Positions 18,744-28,648 are shown, numbered from the stretch's first letter. The stretch is 64,000 bases of DNA from Flavobacterium sp. I3-2 (GCF_013389595.1 NZ_CP058306.1:930001-994000), one strand, 5' to 3'. The notes: a model not told the origin generated them from the sequence alone. A program made the numbers and translations.

Positions 18744-19406
18744 TTAAATTAGTAAAACATTTTCTTTAGTTATTGTATGAGGTTTAGGTCCATTAGCATC
18801 ATTACAACGAAATGTTTCAGTTTTTGAAACCTTAGACCATAAAGTAACATAAACACAATCTAATTGACATGACACTACCTCACCAGTTAATTTATCATGA
18901 TTGGTTGTCCTTGTGCAATCCCAACCCCAAAATCTAGGTGAATTAAAAACAGGAAATTCAGCACGAATAGATATAGCAGCATCTATTAAATCAAAATTCG
19001 TTTTCTTTAACACTGGAATTTCAGCTAAATCAGAGATTAACACAACTTGATTATTTGAAATTTCAAAAGATTTTATTTCCTCTTTATTTTTATCTATTTC
19101 AATTAAAAATTCTATTTCTCCATTAGCATCAGATAATGTATAAACTCCAATATAATCATTTGAAGGGAATTCATATTTAGTTAAAACACAATTTTCATCT
19201 CCGTTGATTACCTTAACAGTTTTCAAAACATGCATATCAGTTCCATAATATTGCTTGATCACACTACTAGCTGTTCTTGCATTAGCTGTTTTATTTTCTG
19301 TTTGTTGTGCGTCTGTTGTTTCGTTATCGTTACTACAAGAATACAAACCTGTAGTTAATAAAGCCGCTCCTAAAAGCCCTAATGTTATTTTCTTGAATTT
19401 GTTCAT
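18744..19406 (-). CDS. Lipoprotein of unknown function
   Basis: 220 residues. The N-terminus (MNKFKKITLGLLG to LYSCSNDNE) is a lipoprotein signal with Cys24 as the lipidated residue; Ser/Asn/Asp after it fit surface or outer-membrane export. A low-complexity Thr/Gln/Asn stretch (28-46) precedes a folded domain with a cysteine-rich C-terminal part (WDCTRTT, VSCQLDCV, FRCND), suggesting disulfides. No family was recognised. A 12-unit AAT tract lies 136 bases upstream, next to the promoter, so expression may vary. Confidence 0.7.
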   Translation of the reverse strand: MNKFKKITLGLLGAALLTTGLYSCSNDNETTDAQQTENKTANARTASSVIKQYYGTDMHVLKTVKVINGDENCVLTKYEFPSNDYIGVYTLSDANGEIEFLIEIDKNKEEIKSFEISNNQVVLISDLAEIPVLKKTNFDLIDAAISIRAEFPVFNSPRFWGWDCTRTTNHDKLTGEVVSCQLDCVYVTLWSKVSKTETFRCNDANGPKPHTITKENVLLI

Positions 19407-19503
19407 TTTTAATCAATTTAATAGGTTATACACCTAGTTAATAAATGGTTGAATAATTTGTTAGAAATTCTTTATCCGGATTCAAAATTCTCAACAACAA
19501 AAC

Positions 19504-19537
19504 CAAACATAAATCATTATTTTATGTTAAATTTCAA
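19504..19537 (-). promoter_or_regulatory. Promoter of the lipoprotein gene, next to the AAT tract
   Basis: On the minus strand TTG (complement of 19535-19537), a 23-base spacer and TATGTTTG (complement of 19504-19511) match TTG-N-TAnnTTTG. The predicted transcript has a leader of about 90 bases. The AAT tract begins four bases upstream of the TTG. Confidence 0.5.
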
Positions 19538-19541
19538 GAGC

Positions 19542-19579
<38 letters not shown>

Positions 19580-19780
19580 AACACAACAATAAATTATAAA
19601 ATCATTAAAACACAAAACATACGTAAAAAAATTAACTTTAATCACAAACAATTGATTTAGTCTAGAAAAAGCCCAATTAAATATTAAATTTCATAGAAAA
19701 TTATTCAGACAGTAAAACCAAAAAATAACTCATAAAAACTTAAGCGTATAGTAGAAAATGTCAAATTTTAGTTTTCGAAC

Positions 19781-19808
19781 AAAAAAACCATCGCAAAAAC
19801 GATGGTTT
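19781..19808 (-). terminator. Terminator of the Bat operon
   Basis: Nine-base stem (AAACCATCG with CGATGGTTT), six-base loop, T-run on the minus strand, directly after the batE stop. Confidence 0.9.
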
Positions 19809-19812
19809 AATT

Positions 19813-20571
19813 TTATATTTCTCTAACTGCTTCTTTCAAAATCCAACCTGAAATTTGATTGGGTAAAATAACTTTGTACCATTTGGTAGTTTCTTCTTCG
19901 ATAAAAACTTCGGTTCCTTCATGTATGATTTGCGCGTTTTTAGCCGAAGTTCTAGGTTCTACTTTTAAAGAAACTTCTTCGTTAAAAACAATCGCATAAC
20001 GTTCTGATTTTTGAAAACTTTGTTCTGAAAATGCTGAAACGATACTTATAATTGTTACAAATCCTAAAACAATTTGTAAAGTAAAAAATACTTTTTTGAC
20101 CGTGGGATTCTGGCTAAAATAAAAAATAACAAAACTTATTAAAATCAAAAAAATAGCTACAATTGCGGTAATTCCCCATTCGTTCATATCAAAAAATCCA
20201 ATGGTATTATGTGTGATTTGACTTGAATTTAATTTTATTTTTTTGTCAAATTCGTCTAGTTTCATTTTATCAGCGAACTTTAAATTGGTTTTCGCTGCAG
20301 TATTATCCGGATTTATTTTCAGTGCTTTTTTATAATTATAAATACTCGGCGCTACTTGTTGCAATTGATAATAAGCATTTCCTAAATTAAAATATACGGC
20401 TTCGGCTTGGTAATTTTTATCAACCAAAGATTCGTATTTTTCTATTGCTACTTCGTAATTCTTTTGTTCGTATAAAGCGTTCGCTTCATCAAAAACCTTA
20501 ACCGGATCGATGGTATTCGCCATCGAAATCCCGGAAATAAGAAATACCAAAAGGATATTTAAAATTCTCAT
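19813..20571 (-). CDS. batE: BatE-like TPR and SH3-type envelope protein
   Basis: 252 residues: signal peptide (about 1-18), TPR repeats (about 23-100, with YFNLGNAYYQL and PDNTAAKTNL), two membrane helices (about 130-185), then an SH3-like domain (about 195-250, ending ISGWILKEAVREI). This is the last gene of the Bat operon and starts four bases after batD. TPR/SH3 proteins of this operon are thought to act as scaffolds for the VWA proteins BatA and BatB. The symbol follows the gene order of other Bacteroidota. Confidence 0.82.
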   Translation of the reverse strand: MRILNILLVFLISGISMANTIDPVKVFDEANALYEQKNYEVAIEKYESLVDKNYQAEAVYFNLGNAYYQLQQVAPSIYNYKKALKINPDNTAAKTNLKFADKMKLDEFDKKIKLNSSQITHNTIGFFDMNEWGITAIVAIFLILISFVIFYFSQNPTVKKVFFTLQIVLGFVTIISIVSAFSEQSFQKSERYAIVFNEEVSLKVEPRTSAKNAQIIHEGTEVFIEEETTKWYKVILPNQISGWILKEAVREI

Positions 20572-20575
20572 ATTC

Positions 20576-22390
20576 TTATTTTAAAGTTTTAAATTGTTTC
20601 TCTAAGCTCGAAATAACATCGGCTGCTTGCGCATAATCATTGTTCATTGTTTCGACGCTCATTTGCGAATAACGCGCCATTTCGCAAGTTTCTTTCAAAT
20701 GCATAAATGCTTGAATACTTTCTTCGGAAATGTTTTTGTTTCGAAGCGTTTCTACAATAATATCGTTACTCATTTCAGAAGTTTCGATATGTAATTTTGC
20801 TTTCAGGAAATTATGTAAACAACGTTCTAAAGCTTCATAGAACTTGTCTTTGTTTCCTAAATTACGCTTGGCTTCACCTAAATATTTTTTCGCTAAACGA
20901 TTATTTGTTCTCAATCGGTTTCCAACGATATCGCCTGCAGCTTTTTTACGTTGTCTATCAACTAAAACCACTAAAGGCATCGCTACAATCGGAGCAATTA
21001 ATAAAAAGTAGAATAAATTGGTATCAAAGAAATTCGATTTTTCTTCAGTGTCGAAATTTACTTCTTTCACAATATCAACAAATACATCGCTATTACTTAA
21101 CTCATCTTTTTCTGGAAGATTTGTTGGTAATTCTGGACCTTCGGTTACATCGATTACGATTTCTTCGCTCGTAATGGTTTTATACGTTTTAGACGCAACA
21201 TCAAAGTAACTAAACGACATCGGTTTGATTACGTATTTACCTTTGTACTGCGGAACAATCGTGTATTTTTCGGTTTTAGAACCGTCCATTCCGGTTTTGA
21301 TGTTCTTATTGATTTTTTCAATCAATTGTGGATCGTAAATTTCTAATACAGCCGGTGCCACTGGTTTTGGTAAATTAAGTAAATCTAAATTTCCACTTCC
21401 GTTAACCGAAACGTTTAATTCGATAGTTTCGTTTGCCTTAACAGTTGTTTTATTTGGCGTAACTTTAAAGTCAAATTTTCCTACAGCTCCCGTAAAATCA
21501 ATAGGTTGATTTTCTAAAGGTAATGGTTTTACATTGATTTTTTTACTTCCTGTTGAATATTGTTTTTCGTTTAAAACAATTTCTGGAGCACCAAAGATAT
21601 CATATCTACCCGTCATTGATTCGATTTGTAAATTCAACTCAAAAGGTTCTAAATCTAAAGTTCCGTCTTTTAATGGTAATAAAACTACTTTTTGTAGAAC
21701 AATATATCGATATTCTTTTCCTTTGTATTGTCCGACTTGAACACGCATTTCTTTTTCGTCAATGGTATGGCTCCAGAAATTTTTATACTTTGGTAATTCG
21801 GCTTGACCGATATTTCTTACACCAGCATTATGACTCACATACAATCTGTAAACCACAGTAATGGGTTCGTTTACATACGGATTGGTATTTGAAATTTCTC
21901 TATCCAAGAAAATACCTTCGCCCATTTTACTTCGATCAATTTGAGGTTGACTTTGAGGTTGCCTTCCGTAATATCCACCATATCCGTAGTTTTGTTGTTG
22001 ACGTTGTTGCTGTTGAACCGCATCACCAACTTTTACAGTTACAACATTTGATTTATAAACAGTTCCTCTGTACTCAATGGTTGCAGTTCCAATTTGTAAG
22101 ATTCCTTTCTTTTCAGGAACTAAATAATACGAAAAACTCTTAGTAAACGAAGCTTTTCCATTCACCCAAACTTGACTCACGGAATGCATAGGACCGCCAA
22201 CAACTTTGAAGTTCTCAAAGTTTGGTGGGTTGAAATTATCTCCGTCTTGATTCATCGAAAACCGAACCTCAATACGTTCATTAATTCCTATACTATTTCT
22301 ACTTACTTCAGACACAAAAGTGAACTGACTCCAAGCTAATGAAGAAAAAAGTAGCACTAAAGCACAACTAATATTTGTTATAAATTTCAT
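20576..22390 (-). CDS. batD: BatD, oxygen-tolerance protein
   Basis: 604 residues: signal peptide (about 1-21), beta-rich BatD domain, a Gln/Tyr/Gly-rich linker (about 125-150), further Ig-like beta domains to about 440, a single membrane helix (about 455-476) and a cytoplasmic helical tail of about 125 residues. BatD is a periplasmic-facing membrane component of the Bat complex. A half-length paralogue sits immediately upstream (22435-23286); the two share most residues in their first 120 positions. Confidence 0.88.
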   Translation of the reverse strand: MKFITNISCALVLLFSSLAWSQFTFVSEVSRNSIGINERIEVRFSMNQDGDNFNPPNFENFKVVGGPMHSVSQVWVNGKASFTKSFSYYLVPEKKGILQIGTATIEYRGTVYKSNVVTVKVGDAVQQQQRQQQNYGYGGYYGRQPQSQPQIDRSKMGEGIFLDREISNTNPYVNEPITVVYRLYVSHNAGVRNIGQAELPKYKNFWSHTIDEKEMRVQVGQYKGKEYRYIVLQKVVLLPLKDGTLDLEPFELNLQIESMTGRYDIFGAPEIVLNEKQYSTGSKKINVKPLPLENQPIDFTGAVGKFDFKVTPNKTTVKANETIELNVSVNGSGNLDLLNLPKPVAPAVLEIYDPQLIEKINKNIKTGMDGSKTEKYTIVPQYKGKYVIKPMSFSYFDVASKTYKTITSEEIVIDVTEGPELPTNLPEKDELSNSDVFVDIVKEVNFDTEEKSNFFDTNLFYFLLIAPIVAMPLVVLVDRQRKKAAGDIVGNRLRTNNRLAKKYLGEAKRNLGNKDKFYEALERCLHNFLKAKLHIETSEMSNDIIVETLRNKNISEESIQAFMHLKETCEMARYSQMSVETMNNDYAQAADVISSLEKQFKTLK

Positions 22391-22434
22391 TTTACCAATC
22401 TTTTGTACTTTTATTTTTATAGTTAATAAAAATT

Positions 22435-23286
22435 TTACAGCTTCTTATTTTTTATATCTGAAAGTGGTTTTACATTAATTATGTTTGTTCCTGTTGAGCG
22501 AACTTCTTCTGAAATGTCTAATTCAAAAGCATGACGAGTATGAGAATACCCAGTTATCGATTCAATTTCAAGATTCAATTCGTACGAATCTAAAATTAAT
22601 TCACCTTCTTTCAAAGGAACTAAAACTACTTCACGTAAAATAACATAACGATATGTTTCTCCTTTATATTCTTTTACTTGAAAATCTTTTACTTTTTCAT
22701 TAATGGAATCAATTAAAAAGTTTTTATACTCAGGAAGAGACTCTTTTAATACATTAATTCCAAAATTTTCACTTACATACAGTTTGTAAATCACTGAAAT
22801 TGGTTCGTTTACAAACGGATTGGTATTAGAAATTTCACGCTCTAAAAAAACTTCTTCTTCCATTTTCTTCAAATGTTGACTTGTACTATTTCCGTAATGA
22901 TCTTTCTTTTCTACAGCATTTCCAACTTTTACATATACAACATTTGATTTATAAACGATTCCTTCGAATTCAAATGTTGCGACATCAATTTGTAGGTTTC
23001 CTTTTTTTTCTGGAGCTAAATAATAAGAATAAATTTTGTTATATGAAGTTCGGCCGTCAATCCACGATAGACTTTCGGACTGCGTAGGACCACGAACAAC
23101 TTTGAAGTTTTCAAATTTGGGTGGGTTAAAATTATCTCCTTCTTGGTTCACGGTAAACCTAACCTCGATACGTTCATTAATTCCTATACTATCTCTACCT
23201 ACTTCAGACACAAAAGTTACCTGACTCCATGTAATTGTTGAAAAAAGCAGTACTAAAGCACAACAAATATTTGTTATAAATCTCAT
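22435..23286 (-). CDS. Half-length BatD paralogue, secreted and without anchor
   Basis: 283 residues, aligning with the first 300 or so of the neighbouring BatD: same signal peptide, GINERIEVRF, NFNPPKFENFKVV, and ISNTNPFVNEP against ISNTNPYVNEP. It ends shortly after the shared INVKPL, exactly where BatD goes on into its second half, so the second Ig-like part, membrane helix and tail are missing, and the Gln-rich linker is shorter. The reading frame is intact and codon use looks normal, so it is probably a functional tandem duplicate and not decay. It lies three bases after batC. Confidence 0.8.
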   Translation of the reverse strand: MRFITNICCALVLLFSTITWSQVTFVSEVGRDSIGINERIEVRFTVNQEGDNFNPPKFENFKVVRGPTQSESLSWIDGRTSYNKIYSYYLAPEKKGNLQIDVATFEFEGIVYKSNVVYVKVGNAVEKKDHYGNSTSQHLKKMEEEVFLEREISNTNPFVNEPISVIYKLYVSENFGINVLKESLPEYKNFLIDSINEKVKDFQVKEYKGETYRYVILREVVLVPLKEGELILDSYELNLEIESITGYSHTRHAFELDISEEVRSTGTNIINVKPLSDIKNKKL

Positions 23287-23289
23287 GAT

Positions 23290-24054
23290 TTACCAATCTT
23301 TAGTATTATTTACTTTAACAGGTTTACCTTCACGTTCACGACCTTGAACTCGTTCTCTGACTTTTTGTTCTTGGTTGTTCAAAGCATTCAACATATTTTC
23401 CATTTGTTGTTTGCTTTGATCTTGTTTTTGTTGCTGCGGATCTTGTTTTCCTTGATCTTTTTTATCGTCTTTCGGCTCATCACCTTTGTCGTCTTTCTTA
23501 TCGTCGCCTTTATCTTTTGGATCGTTTTTGTCTTGATCTTTTTTGTCGTCTTTCTTATCCTGATCCTTATTGTCTTTGTTATCTTTATTATCTTTATTAT
23601 CCTTATTATCGTTGTTATCTTGATTCGGATTATCTTTTTGCATTTGTTTAGCTAAAGCAAAATTATATCTCGTTTCTTCATCATTTGGATTATTTCTCAA
23701 AGCATTTTTATAAGCTTCAACGGCAGCACCATAATTTTTTTGCTTCATAAAAGCATTTCCTAAATTATGATAAATACGATGTTTTTCGTCTTTTGTTTTA
23801 GCTGATTTTAAAGCTTGTTGATAGGAACCAACTGATTCATTGGTTTGATATTGACGGTAAATCGCATTTCCTTTGTCGTAAGCAGCAAAAGTACTTTTAT
23901 CGTCTTGCGAAAAAGCTGAACGATACAAAGCCTCTGCTTGTGCATAATTACGTGTATTGTATTGTTTATTTCCTTGAACGATTTGCGTTGTTGGCTTTTG
24001 TGCAAACATTTGTACGGAAACAAAACTAAGAAGTATTAAAAAGATGTTTTTCAT
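23290..24054 (-). CDS. batC: BatC-like TPR protein with charged repeat tail
   Basis: 254 residues: signal peptide (about 1-18), three TPR-like repeats (about 25-130; YHNLGNAFMKQ, NNPNDEETRYNFALAK), then a very charged low-complexity region of Asp/Lys/Asn units (about 140-210) and a short Gln-rich C-terminus. The DNA of the charged region is a run of near-identical short repeats and may change length. It is the TPR partner of the VWA proteins in the Bat operon and starts nine bases after batB. Confidence 0.84.
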   Translation of the reverse strand: MKNIFLILLSFVSVQMFAQKPTTQIVQGNKQYNTRNYAQAEALYRSAFSQDDKSTFAAYDKGNAIYRQYQTNESVGSYQQALKSAKTKDEKHRIYHNLGNAFMKQKNYGAAVEAYKNALRNNPNDEETRYNFALAKQMQKDNPNQDNNDNKDNKDNKDNKDNKDQDKKDDKKDQDKNDPKDKGDDKKDDKGDEPKDDKKDQGKQDPQQQKQDQSKQQMENMLNALNNQEQKVRERVQGREREGKPVKVNNTKDW

Positions 24055-24063
24055 TTCCTAAAA

Positions 24064-25095
24064 TTATTTTTCGTTAAAAATGTTTCGTTTTGCTAACCAA
24101 GAAGTTTTTCTCTCTAAGACAAATAAATCTAAAATCAATAATAAAAGTGCCAATCCAATAAACCATTGGAATTGAGATTGAAAGTCGGCTATTTGTTGCG
24201 ATTCAAAATCTGTTTTTTCAATGTTTTGAAGTGATTCGTTAACTAAATCAACCACTTCTTTTGTGCTACTTCCGTAGATAAATCTTCCGCCAGTTGCTTT
24301 AGCGATTTCTTCTAAAGTACTTTTATCTAATTTGGTAATTACGGTATTTCCTTCGCTATCTTGTTTGTAACCTGTAATTTTACCGTTTACTTTTAAAGGA
24401 ATTTGACCTCCGTTTTCGGTTCCAACTCCGATGGTGATGATTTTAATTCCTTTGGCTTTTGCAATTTCAACTGCTTCTGAAATTCCTTCACCGTGGTCTT
24501 CACCATCCGAAATTAAAATCATTAATTTACTTGTGTTCGGGTCGTCAAAATATTCGCTTCCAACTTGAATAGCATCGCTTAAAGCTGTTCCCATCGATGA
24601 AACCATATCGGTATTCATATCCTGAAGATACATTTTAGCCATGTTGTAATCTGTAGTTATTGGCAACATCGGGAAAGCTGTTCCGGCATAACCCACAATT
24701 CCGATTCGGTCTGAACCTAAATTATTAATAATCTGTGAAACCAATTGTTTTGTTTTGGCTAAACGCGATGGAGCAATATCTTCTGCCAGCATACTTTTAG
24801 AAACGTCAATCGCAAAAACAATATCAATTCCTTGGCGTTTTACGGTTTCTAATTTGGTTCCAATTTTCGGATTAACAATTCCAATTACTAAGAAAAAAAC
24901 AGTTGCCAATGCAAGAACTGCTTTTACAATTCCTTTTGAAGTTGATGCATCCGGAGCCAACTTTTTTAGGAAATCTCCCGAACCAAATTCAGCAATCTTT
25001 TTCTTTTTCCAAAGTGTATTCCATAGAAATATTGCTGCTAAAACGGGTAGTAGTAGCAATAAATAAAAATACTTTGCATTATCGAATTCCCACAT
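24064..25095 (-). CDS. batB: BatB, VWA-domain membrane protein
   Basis: 343 residues: two membrane helices at the N-terminus (about 8-25 and 55-75), a VWA domain with the metal-site motif DVSKS (about 97-101) followed by a conserved threonine-containing loop, and a C-terminal membrane helix (about 310-328). VWA domains bind partner proteins through a bound divalent metal. It lies three bases after batA and is one half of the BatA/BatB pair. Confidence 0.9.
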   Translation of the reverse strand: MWEFDNAKYFYLLLLLPVLAAIFLWNTLWKKKKIAEFGSGDFLKKLAPDASTSKGIVKAVLALATVFFLVIGIVNPKIGTKLETVKRQGIDIVFAIDVSKSMLAEDIAPSRLAKTKQLVSQIINNLGSDRIGIVGYAGTAFPMLPITTDYNMAKMYLQDMNTDMVSSMGTALSDAIQVGSEYFDDPNTSKLMILISDGEDHGEGISEAVEIAKAKGIKIITIGVGTENGGQIPLKVNGKITGYKQDSEGNTVITKLDKSTLEEIAKATGGRFIYGSSTKEVVDLVNESLQNIEKTDFESQQIADFQSQFQWFIGLALLLLILDLFVLERKTSWLAKRNIFNEK

Positions 25096-25098
25096 ATT

Positions 25099-26100
25099 TT
25101 ATATAAATCCTTTGAAAATTGTACGTCTTAAAATCAATTCAATAACCAATAATAATAAAGCGAATAAAGCTAACGAACGAAATAACTCATTACGCTGAAC
25201 GAATTTTTGTTCGTCTATTTTGGTTTTTTCTAACTGATTGATTTCATCATAAATTTGTTTTAATGATTGGTTGTCAGTTGCTCTAAAATATTTTCCGCCA
25301 GTTGTTTTGGCAATCGATTTCATTAAAGCTTCGTCAATTTCAACCTTCATTTTCTGATATTGAATTTTACCATCAGGAGTAATCGCATACGGATAATCGG
25401 CCATTCCGTTGGTGCCAATTCCAATCGTATAAACTTTGATTTTATACTCTTTAGCAATCTCGGCTGCCATCATTGGGTCAACCAAACCGGTATTATTAAC
25501 TCCATCGGTAAGTAGAATCGCAACTCTACTTTTAGCTGGACTGTCTTTTAAACGATTCACAGCTGTTGCTAATCCAACACCAATTGCCGTTCCGTCTTGA
25601 ATGATTTGGTCGTACTTAACATCGCGCAAAGCATTCAATAAAACATTTTTATCACTTGTTACGGGAGCTTTTGTATAAGCTTCGGCAGCATAAACCACTA
25701 AACCTAAACGGTCGTCTGTACGTTCTTTAACGAAATCGCCAGCAACAACCTTCAAAGCTTCTAAGCGGTTTGGTTTTAAATCTTTGGCAAGCATCGAACC
25801 AGAAACGTCCATAGCCATAACCATATCAACTCCGTTTGTTGACTTCGTTTTTGTGCTTGTGTCAACTGTTTGTGGTCGTGCTAAAGCTACAATCAAGGCT
25901 GAAATTGCAAGTAATCTTAAAGCAAAAAGTACAGGTTGCAATTTGGCTAATAAGGTTTTCTTACCTTGAAATCCTTTGATTGAACTTATTTTTAAAGCTA
26001 CGTTCTGTTTGTTTTTATTCTTAATCCATAGAAAAGCTAAAACTGGTAATAACAGAAATAACCAAAAAAATATCGGATGTAAAAAAGTTATATTACTCAT
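25099..26100 (-). CDS. batA: BatA, VWA-domain membrane protein
   Basis: 333 residues: N-terminal membrane helices (about 8-25 and 55-75), a VWA domain with an intact metal-site motif DVSGS (about 97-101) and ILLTDGVNNTG, and a C-terminal membrane helix (about 308-325). It has the same architecture as BatB, from an old duplication. Its start overlaps the end of the preceding gene by eight bases, so the two are translationally coupled. Confidence 0.9.
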   Translation of the reverse strand: MSNITFLHPIFFWLFLLLPVLAFLWIKNKNKQNVALKISSIKGFQGKKTLLAKLQPVLFALRLLAISALIVALARPQTVDTSTKTKSTNGVDMVMAMDVSGSMLAKDLKPNRLEALKVVAGDFVKERTDDRLGLVVYAAEAYTKAPVTSDKNVLLNALRDVKYDQIIQDGTAIGVGLATAVNRLKDSPAKSRVAILLTDGVNNTGLVDPMMAAEIAKEYKIKVYTIGIGTNGMADYPYAITPDGKIQYQKMKVEIDEALMKSIAKTTGGKYFRATDNQSLKQIYDEINQLEKTKIDEQKFVQRNELFRSLALFALLLLVIELILRRTIFKGFI

Positions 26101-27700
26101 TGTTTACGCTTAGTTGTATCGATTCAATTACTCTACGAGCGATTTTAGTTCCGTATTCATCGCCAATTTGACTTAGAATAGTTACTTCTTGAACTCCGTT
26201 TGATTGTATAAAAAGATACGTTTCAAACTGAAGATTTTGCTCTTTATTAGTTACTGGATTTACAATAGAAAAAGTTCCTACACCACGAACACCATTGATT
26301 CCTTCTTGATTGAAAGATTCTTGTTCTGACTTGATGTTCTTTGCTCCCATTGATTTTTCTAATAACTGTAATTTACCTTTTAATAAATCTTCTGGTGTAG
26401 CACTTTCATCAGTTTTCATTGCAGTTGTATTTACTGTAATGGTCAAATCTGTTTTTAGATTTGCATAAACGAAAGTAGCTGTATTGGACTGTAATTCCTC
26501 TGTTTTCTTTGTTGTTTCTTTAACACGAGTTAAAACTTCTGGAGTCGACAATTTGATTCCCGGAAGTCCGTAATCACTAGTTACCCATTGTTCTTTTTCG
26601 TATAACGATTTATTGGTTTGGAACCAATTGATTTGCATGCCTTCCATTACCGAATTGTATAAATAAACACTTCCGGTAACTAAAATTAAAAAGGCAGAAA
26701 CCGCAATTGGAATCCAAGTTCTCACTTGTTTACGTTTCTTAAAACGTTGCTCTCTTAACTTTACACGTAACGATTGTTCTTCTGCAAAACGAGGTAAAGC
26801 TTTATCGATAGAAAGCGAAATTGTTTCAGTTACTTTTCTATCGGTTTCGATTTCGCTCATCTGAGGGTCAGCTTTAGCGAACTTTACCAAATCGGCATTT
26901 TGTAGCAAACGTTTTAAATCGTTTACAATCTCTTTACTTAACTTGATTTTTTTGTCTTTGATGGTTTTCTGAAGATGTAAAATCAACTCAGCAGTTGTAG
27001 ATTCTTTTGCCGGAATATCAAAAACTTCTTCGATGTAATCTCTTGTAATATCTGTCATTTCAGAATAATACGTTTTTACATCGCCATTCATAATCAAACG
27101 CTTTCCGTCTAAAAGTTGTAATTGTTTCGTGATTTTTTCAAGTGGTGTTTTGAATAAATCATCTTCAGTTAAATTCTTTTCTTGACGTTTTTTGATGATG
27201 TAATAAGTCAAAAATCCAAATCCAAGACAAAGAACCAAAGCGATGATATAATACACTAATTTTGAAGTGTCTGTTGAACTTCCTAAATTGGTTTTAATAT
27301 CATACATTGGTTGTTTTAAAGTATCAACCTGAACATTGGTTACTTCGACATCAAAAATATCGGTTTGATAATTTTTTCCATTAATCAAAACAGAAAGTCT
27401 TGGAACGGCGTATTTTCCTGAATCGAACTGAGTTAACGTATATTTTTTAATCAACTCCATTTTACGGTCGTTCAAAACCGTATCAATCGGAGTCGCTTCT
27501 AAAACCTCAAAAGCACCAATCATTTTTTGTTCCGGAAAAACAACTTTATCATTCTCGTTGGCGTTAGCTTTAATCGTTAAATTAAATGCCGAACCAATTT
27601 TGATTTGAGTTGAATCTACTTGCGATGTCACAGGATTCTGTGCAAACATCTGAAAGTTTAATCCGAATATAATTAATAAAAAAATGTGTTTCAAATTCAT
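26093..27700 (-). CDS. BatD-like membrane protein of the Bat operon, with extra C-terminal domain
   Basis: 535 residues: signal peptide (about 1-20), a BatD/Ig-like beta domain (about 22-130), a membrane helix (about 148-170), a cytoplasmic helical segment (about 180-325), a second membrane helix (about 328-350), and a C-terminal domain of about 170 residues that is not recognised. The helical part resembles DUF4381-type proteins often placed between DUF58 and BatA. It starts one base after the DUF58 gene and couples DUF58 to BatA in the operon. Confidence 0.75.
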   Translation of the reverse strand: MNLKHIFLLIIFGLNFQMFAQNPVTSQVDSTQIKIGSAFNLTIKANANENDKVVFPEQKMIGAFEVLEATPIDTVLNDRKMELIKKYTLTQFDSGKYAVPRLSVLINGKNYQTDIFDVEVTNVQVDTLKQPMYDIKTNLGSSTDTSKLVYYIIALVLCLGFGFLTYYIIKKRQEKNLTEDDLFKTPLEKITKQLQLLDGKRLIMNGDVKTYYSEMTDITRDYIEEVFDIPAKESTTAELILHLQKTIKDKKIKLSKEIVNDLKRLLQNADLVKFAKADPQMSEIETDRKVTETISLSIDKALPRFAEEQSLRVKLREQRFKKRKQVRTWIPIAVSAFLILVTGSVYLYNSVMEGMQINWFQTNKSLYEKEQWVTSDYGLPGIKLSTPEVLTRVKETTKKTEELQSNTATFVYANLKTDLTITVNTTAMKTDESATPEDLLKGKLQLLEKSMGAKNIKSEQESFNQEGINGVRGVGTFSIVNPVTNKEQNLQFETYLFIQSNGVQEVTILSQIGDEYGTKIARRVIESIQLSVNNE

Positions 27701-27701
27701 T

Positions 27702-28565
27702 TTATCTTGCTTTAAAATAAGCTAATAATTTTTTCACGTAACTTTCGTTAACGCTTGAATTAATTGTTCCGGCACCCGATTTGGTGAATATATTTTTAAA
27801 ATATTTTTCCATTTCATCAAAATGTTTGGCATAATCTAGACGCACATTTTTGTCGTTGGTGTTCACCAAAATTTCTTCGCCTGTTTCGGCATCTTGCATT
27901 AAAACCAATCCAACATTTGGCATTTCTTTTTCGCGTTCGTCGTAAATTCTAATTCCGGTAATGTCGTGACGTTTGGCAACGATTTTTAAGGTTTTCTCGT
28001 AATCTTGCGATTGAAAATCAGAAATCATAAAAACGATTGCTTTCTTTTTCATTACTTTAGAAAGATATTCCAAAGCTTGAGAAATATTGGTTTTGTCGCT
28101 TTTTGGTTCGAATTGAATCAGTTCGCGAATGATTCTCAAAACGTGCGATTTTCCTTTTTTTGGCGGAATGAATAATTCAATCTGATCCGAAAATAAAATC
28201 AATCCTATTTTATCGTTGTTTGTAGTTGCCGAAAAAGCTAAGGTTGCCGCAATTTCTGTAACGATGTCGTTTTTAAATTGTGCGCTTGAACCAAAGTTTT
28301 GCGAACCACTAATATCCACCATCAACATTAAAGTCAATTCGCGTTCTTCTTCAAAAACTTTGATATAAGGCTCGTTGTATCTAGCTGTTACGTTCCAATC
28401 GATTGCTCGAATGTCATCGCCATACTGATATTGTCTAACTTCGGCAAAAGACATTCCTTTTCCTTTAAACGACGTGTGGTATTCGCCAGAGAAAATATGA
28501 TCGCTTAATCGACGGGTTTTAATCTCGATTTTTCGAACTTTCTGTAAAATATCTTTTGTTTCCAT
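27702..28565 (-). CDS. DUF58 family protein
   Basis: 287 residues. The DUF58 signature DIRAIDWNVTAR (about 51-62) is clear, and the domain is a VWA variant with the metal-site motif DISGS (about 83-87). DUF58 proteins are nearly always encoded after a MoxR ATPase, as here, and are thought to be cytoplasmic adaptors between MoxR and the membrane VWA proteins. Confidence 0.92.
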   Translation of the reverse strand: METKDILQKVRKIEIKTRRLSDHIFSGEYHTSFKGKGMSFAEVRQYQYGDDIRAIDWNVTARYNEPYIKVFEEERELTLMLMVDISGSQNFGSSAQFKNDIVTEIAATLAFSATTNNDKIGLILFSDQIELFIPPKKGKSHVLRIIRELIQFEPKSDKTNISQALEYLSKVMKKKAIVFMISDFQSQDYEKTLKIVAKRHDITGIRIYDEREKEMPNVGLVLMQDAETGEEILVNTNDKNVRLDYAKHFDEMEKYFKNIFTKSGAGTINSSVNESYVKKLLAYFKAR

Positions 28566-28648
28566 TTAAATAAATTAAAGTTGTAAAAAGCGCTACTTGC
28601 TTAAACGAAATTAAACAAGCAGCATTCAAAGTTTACTTTTTAATATAA

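Noticed and set aside
22435..23286. Frameshifted or truncated batD pseudogene
   Set aside because: The remaining BatD half is not found after the stop in another frame: the next gene is a complete BatD with its own signal peptide. The short frame is clean.
23344..23655. 103-residue hydrophobic frame opposite batC
   Set aside because: It is the mirror of the Asp/Lys/Asn repeat codons, which read as Ile/Val/Phe/Leu on the other strand; it has no start context of its own.
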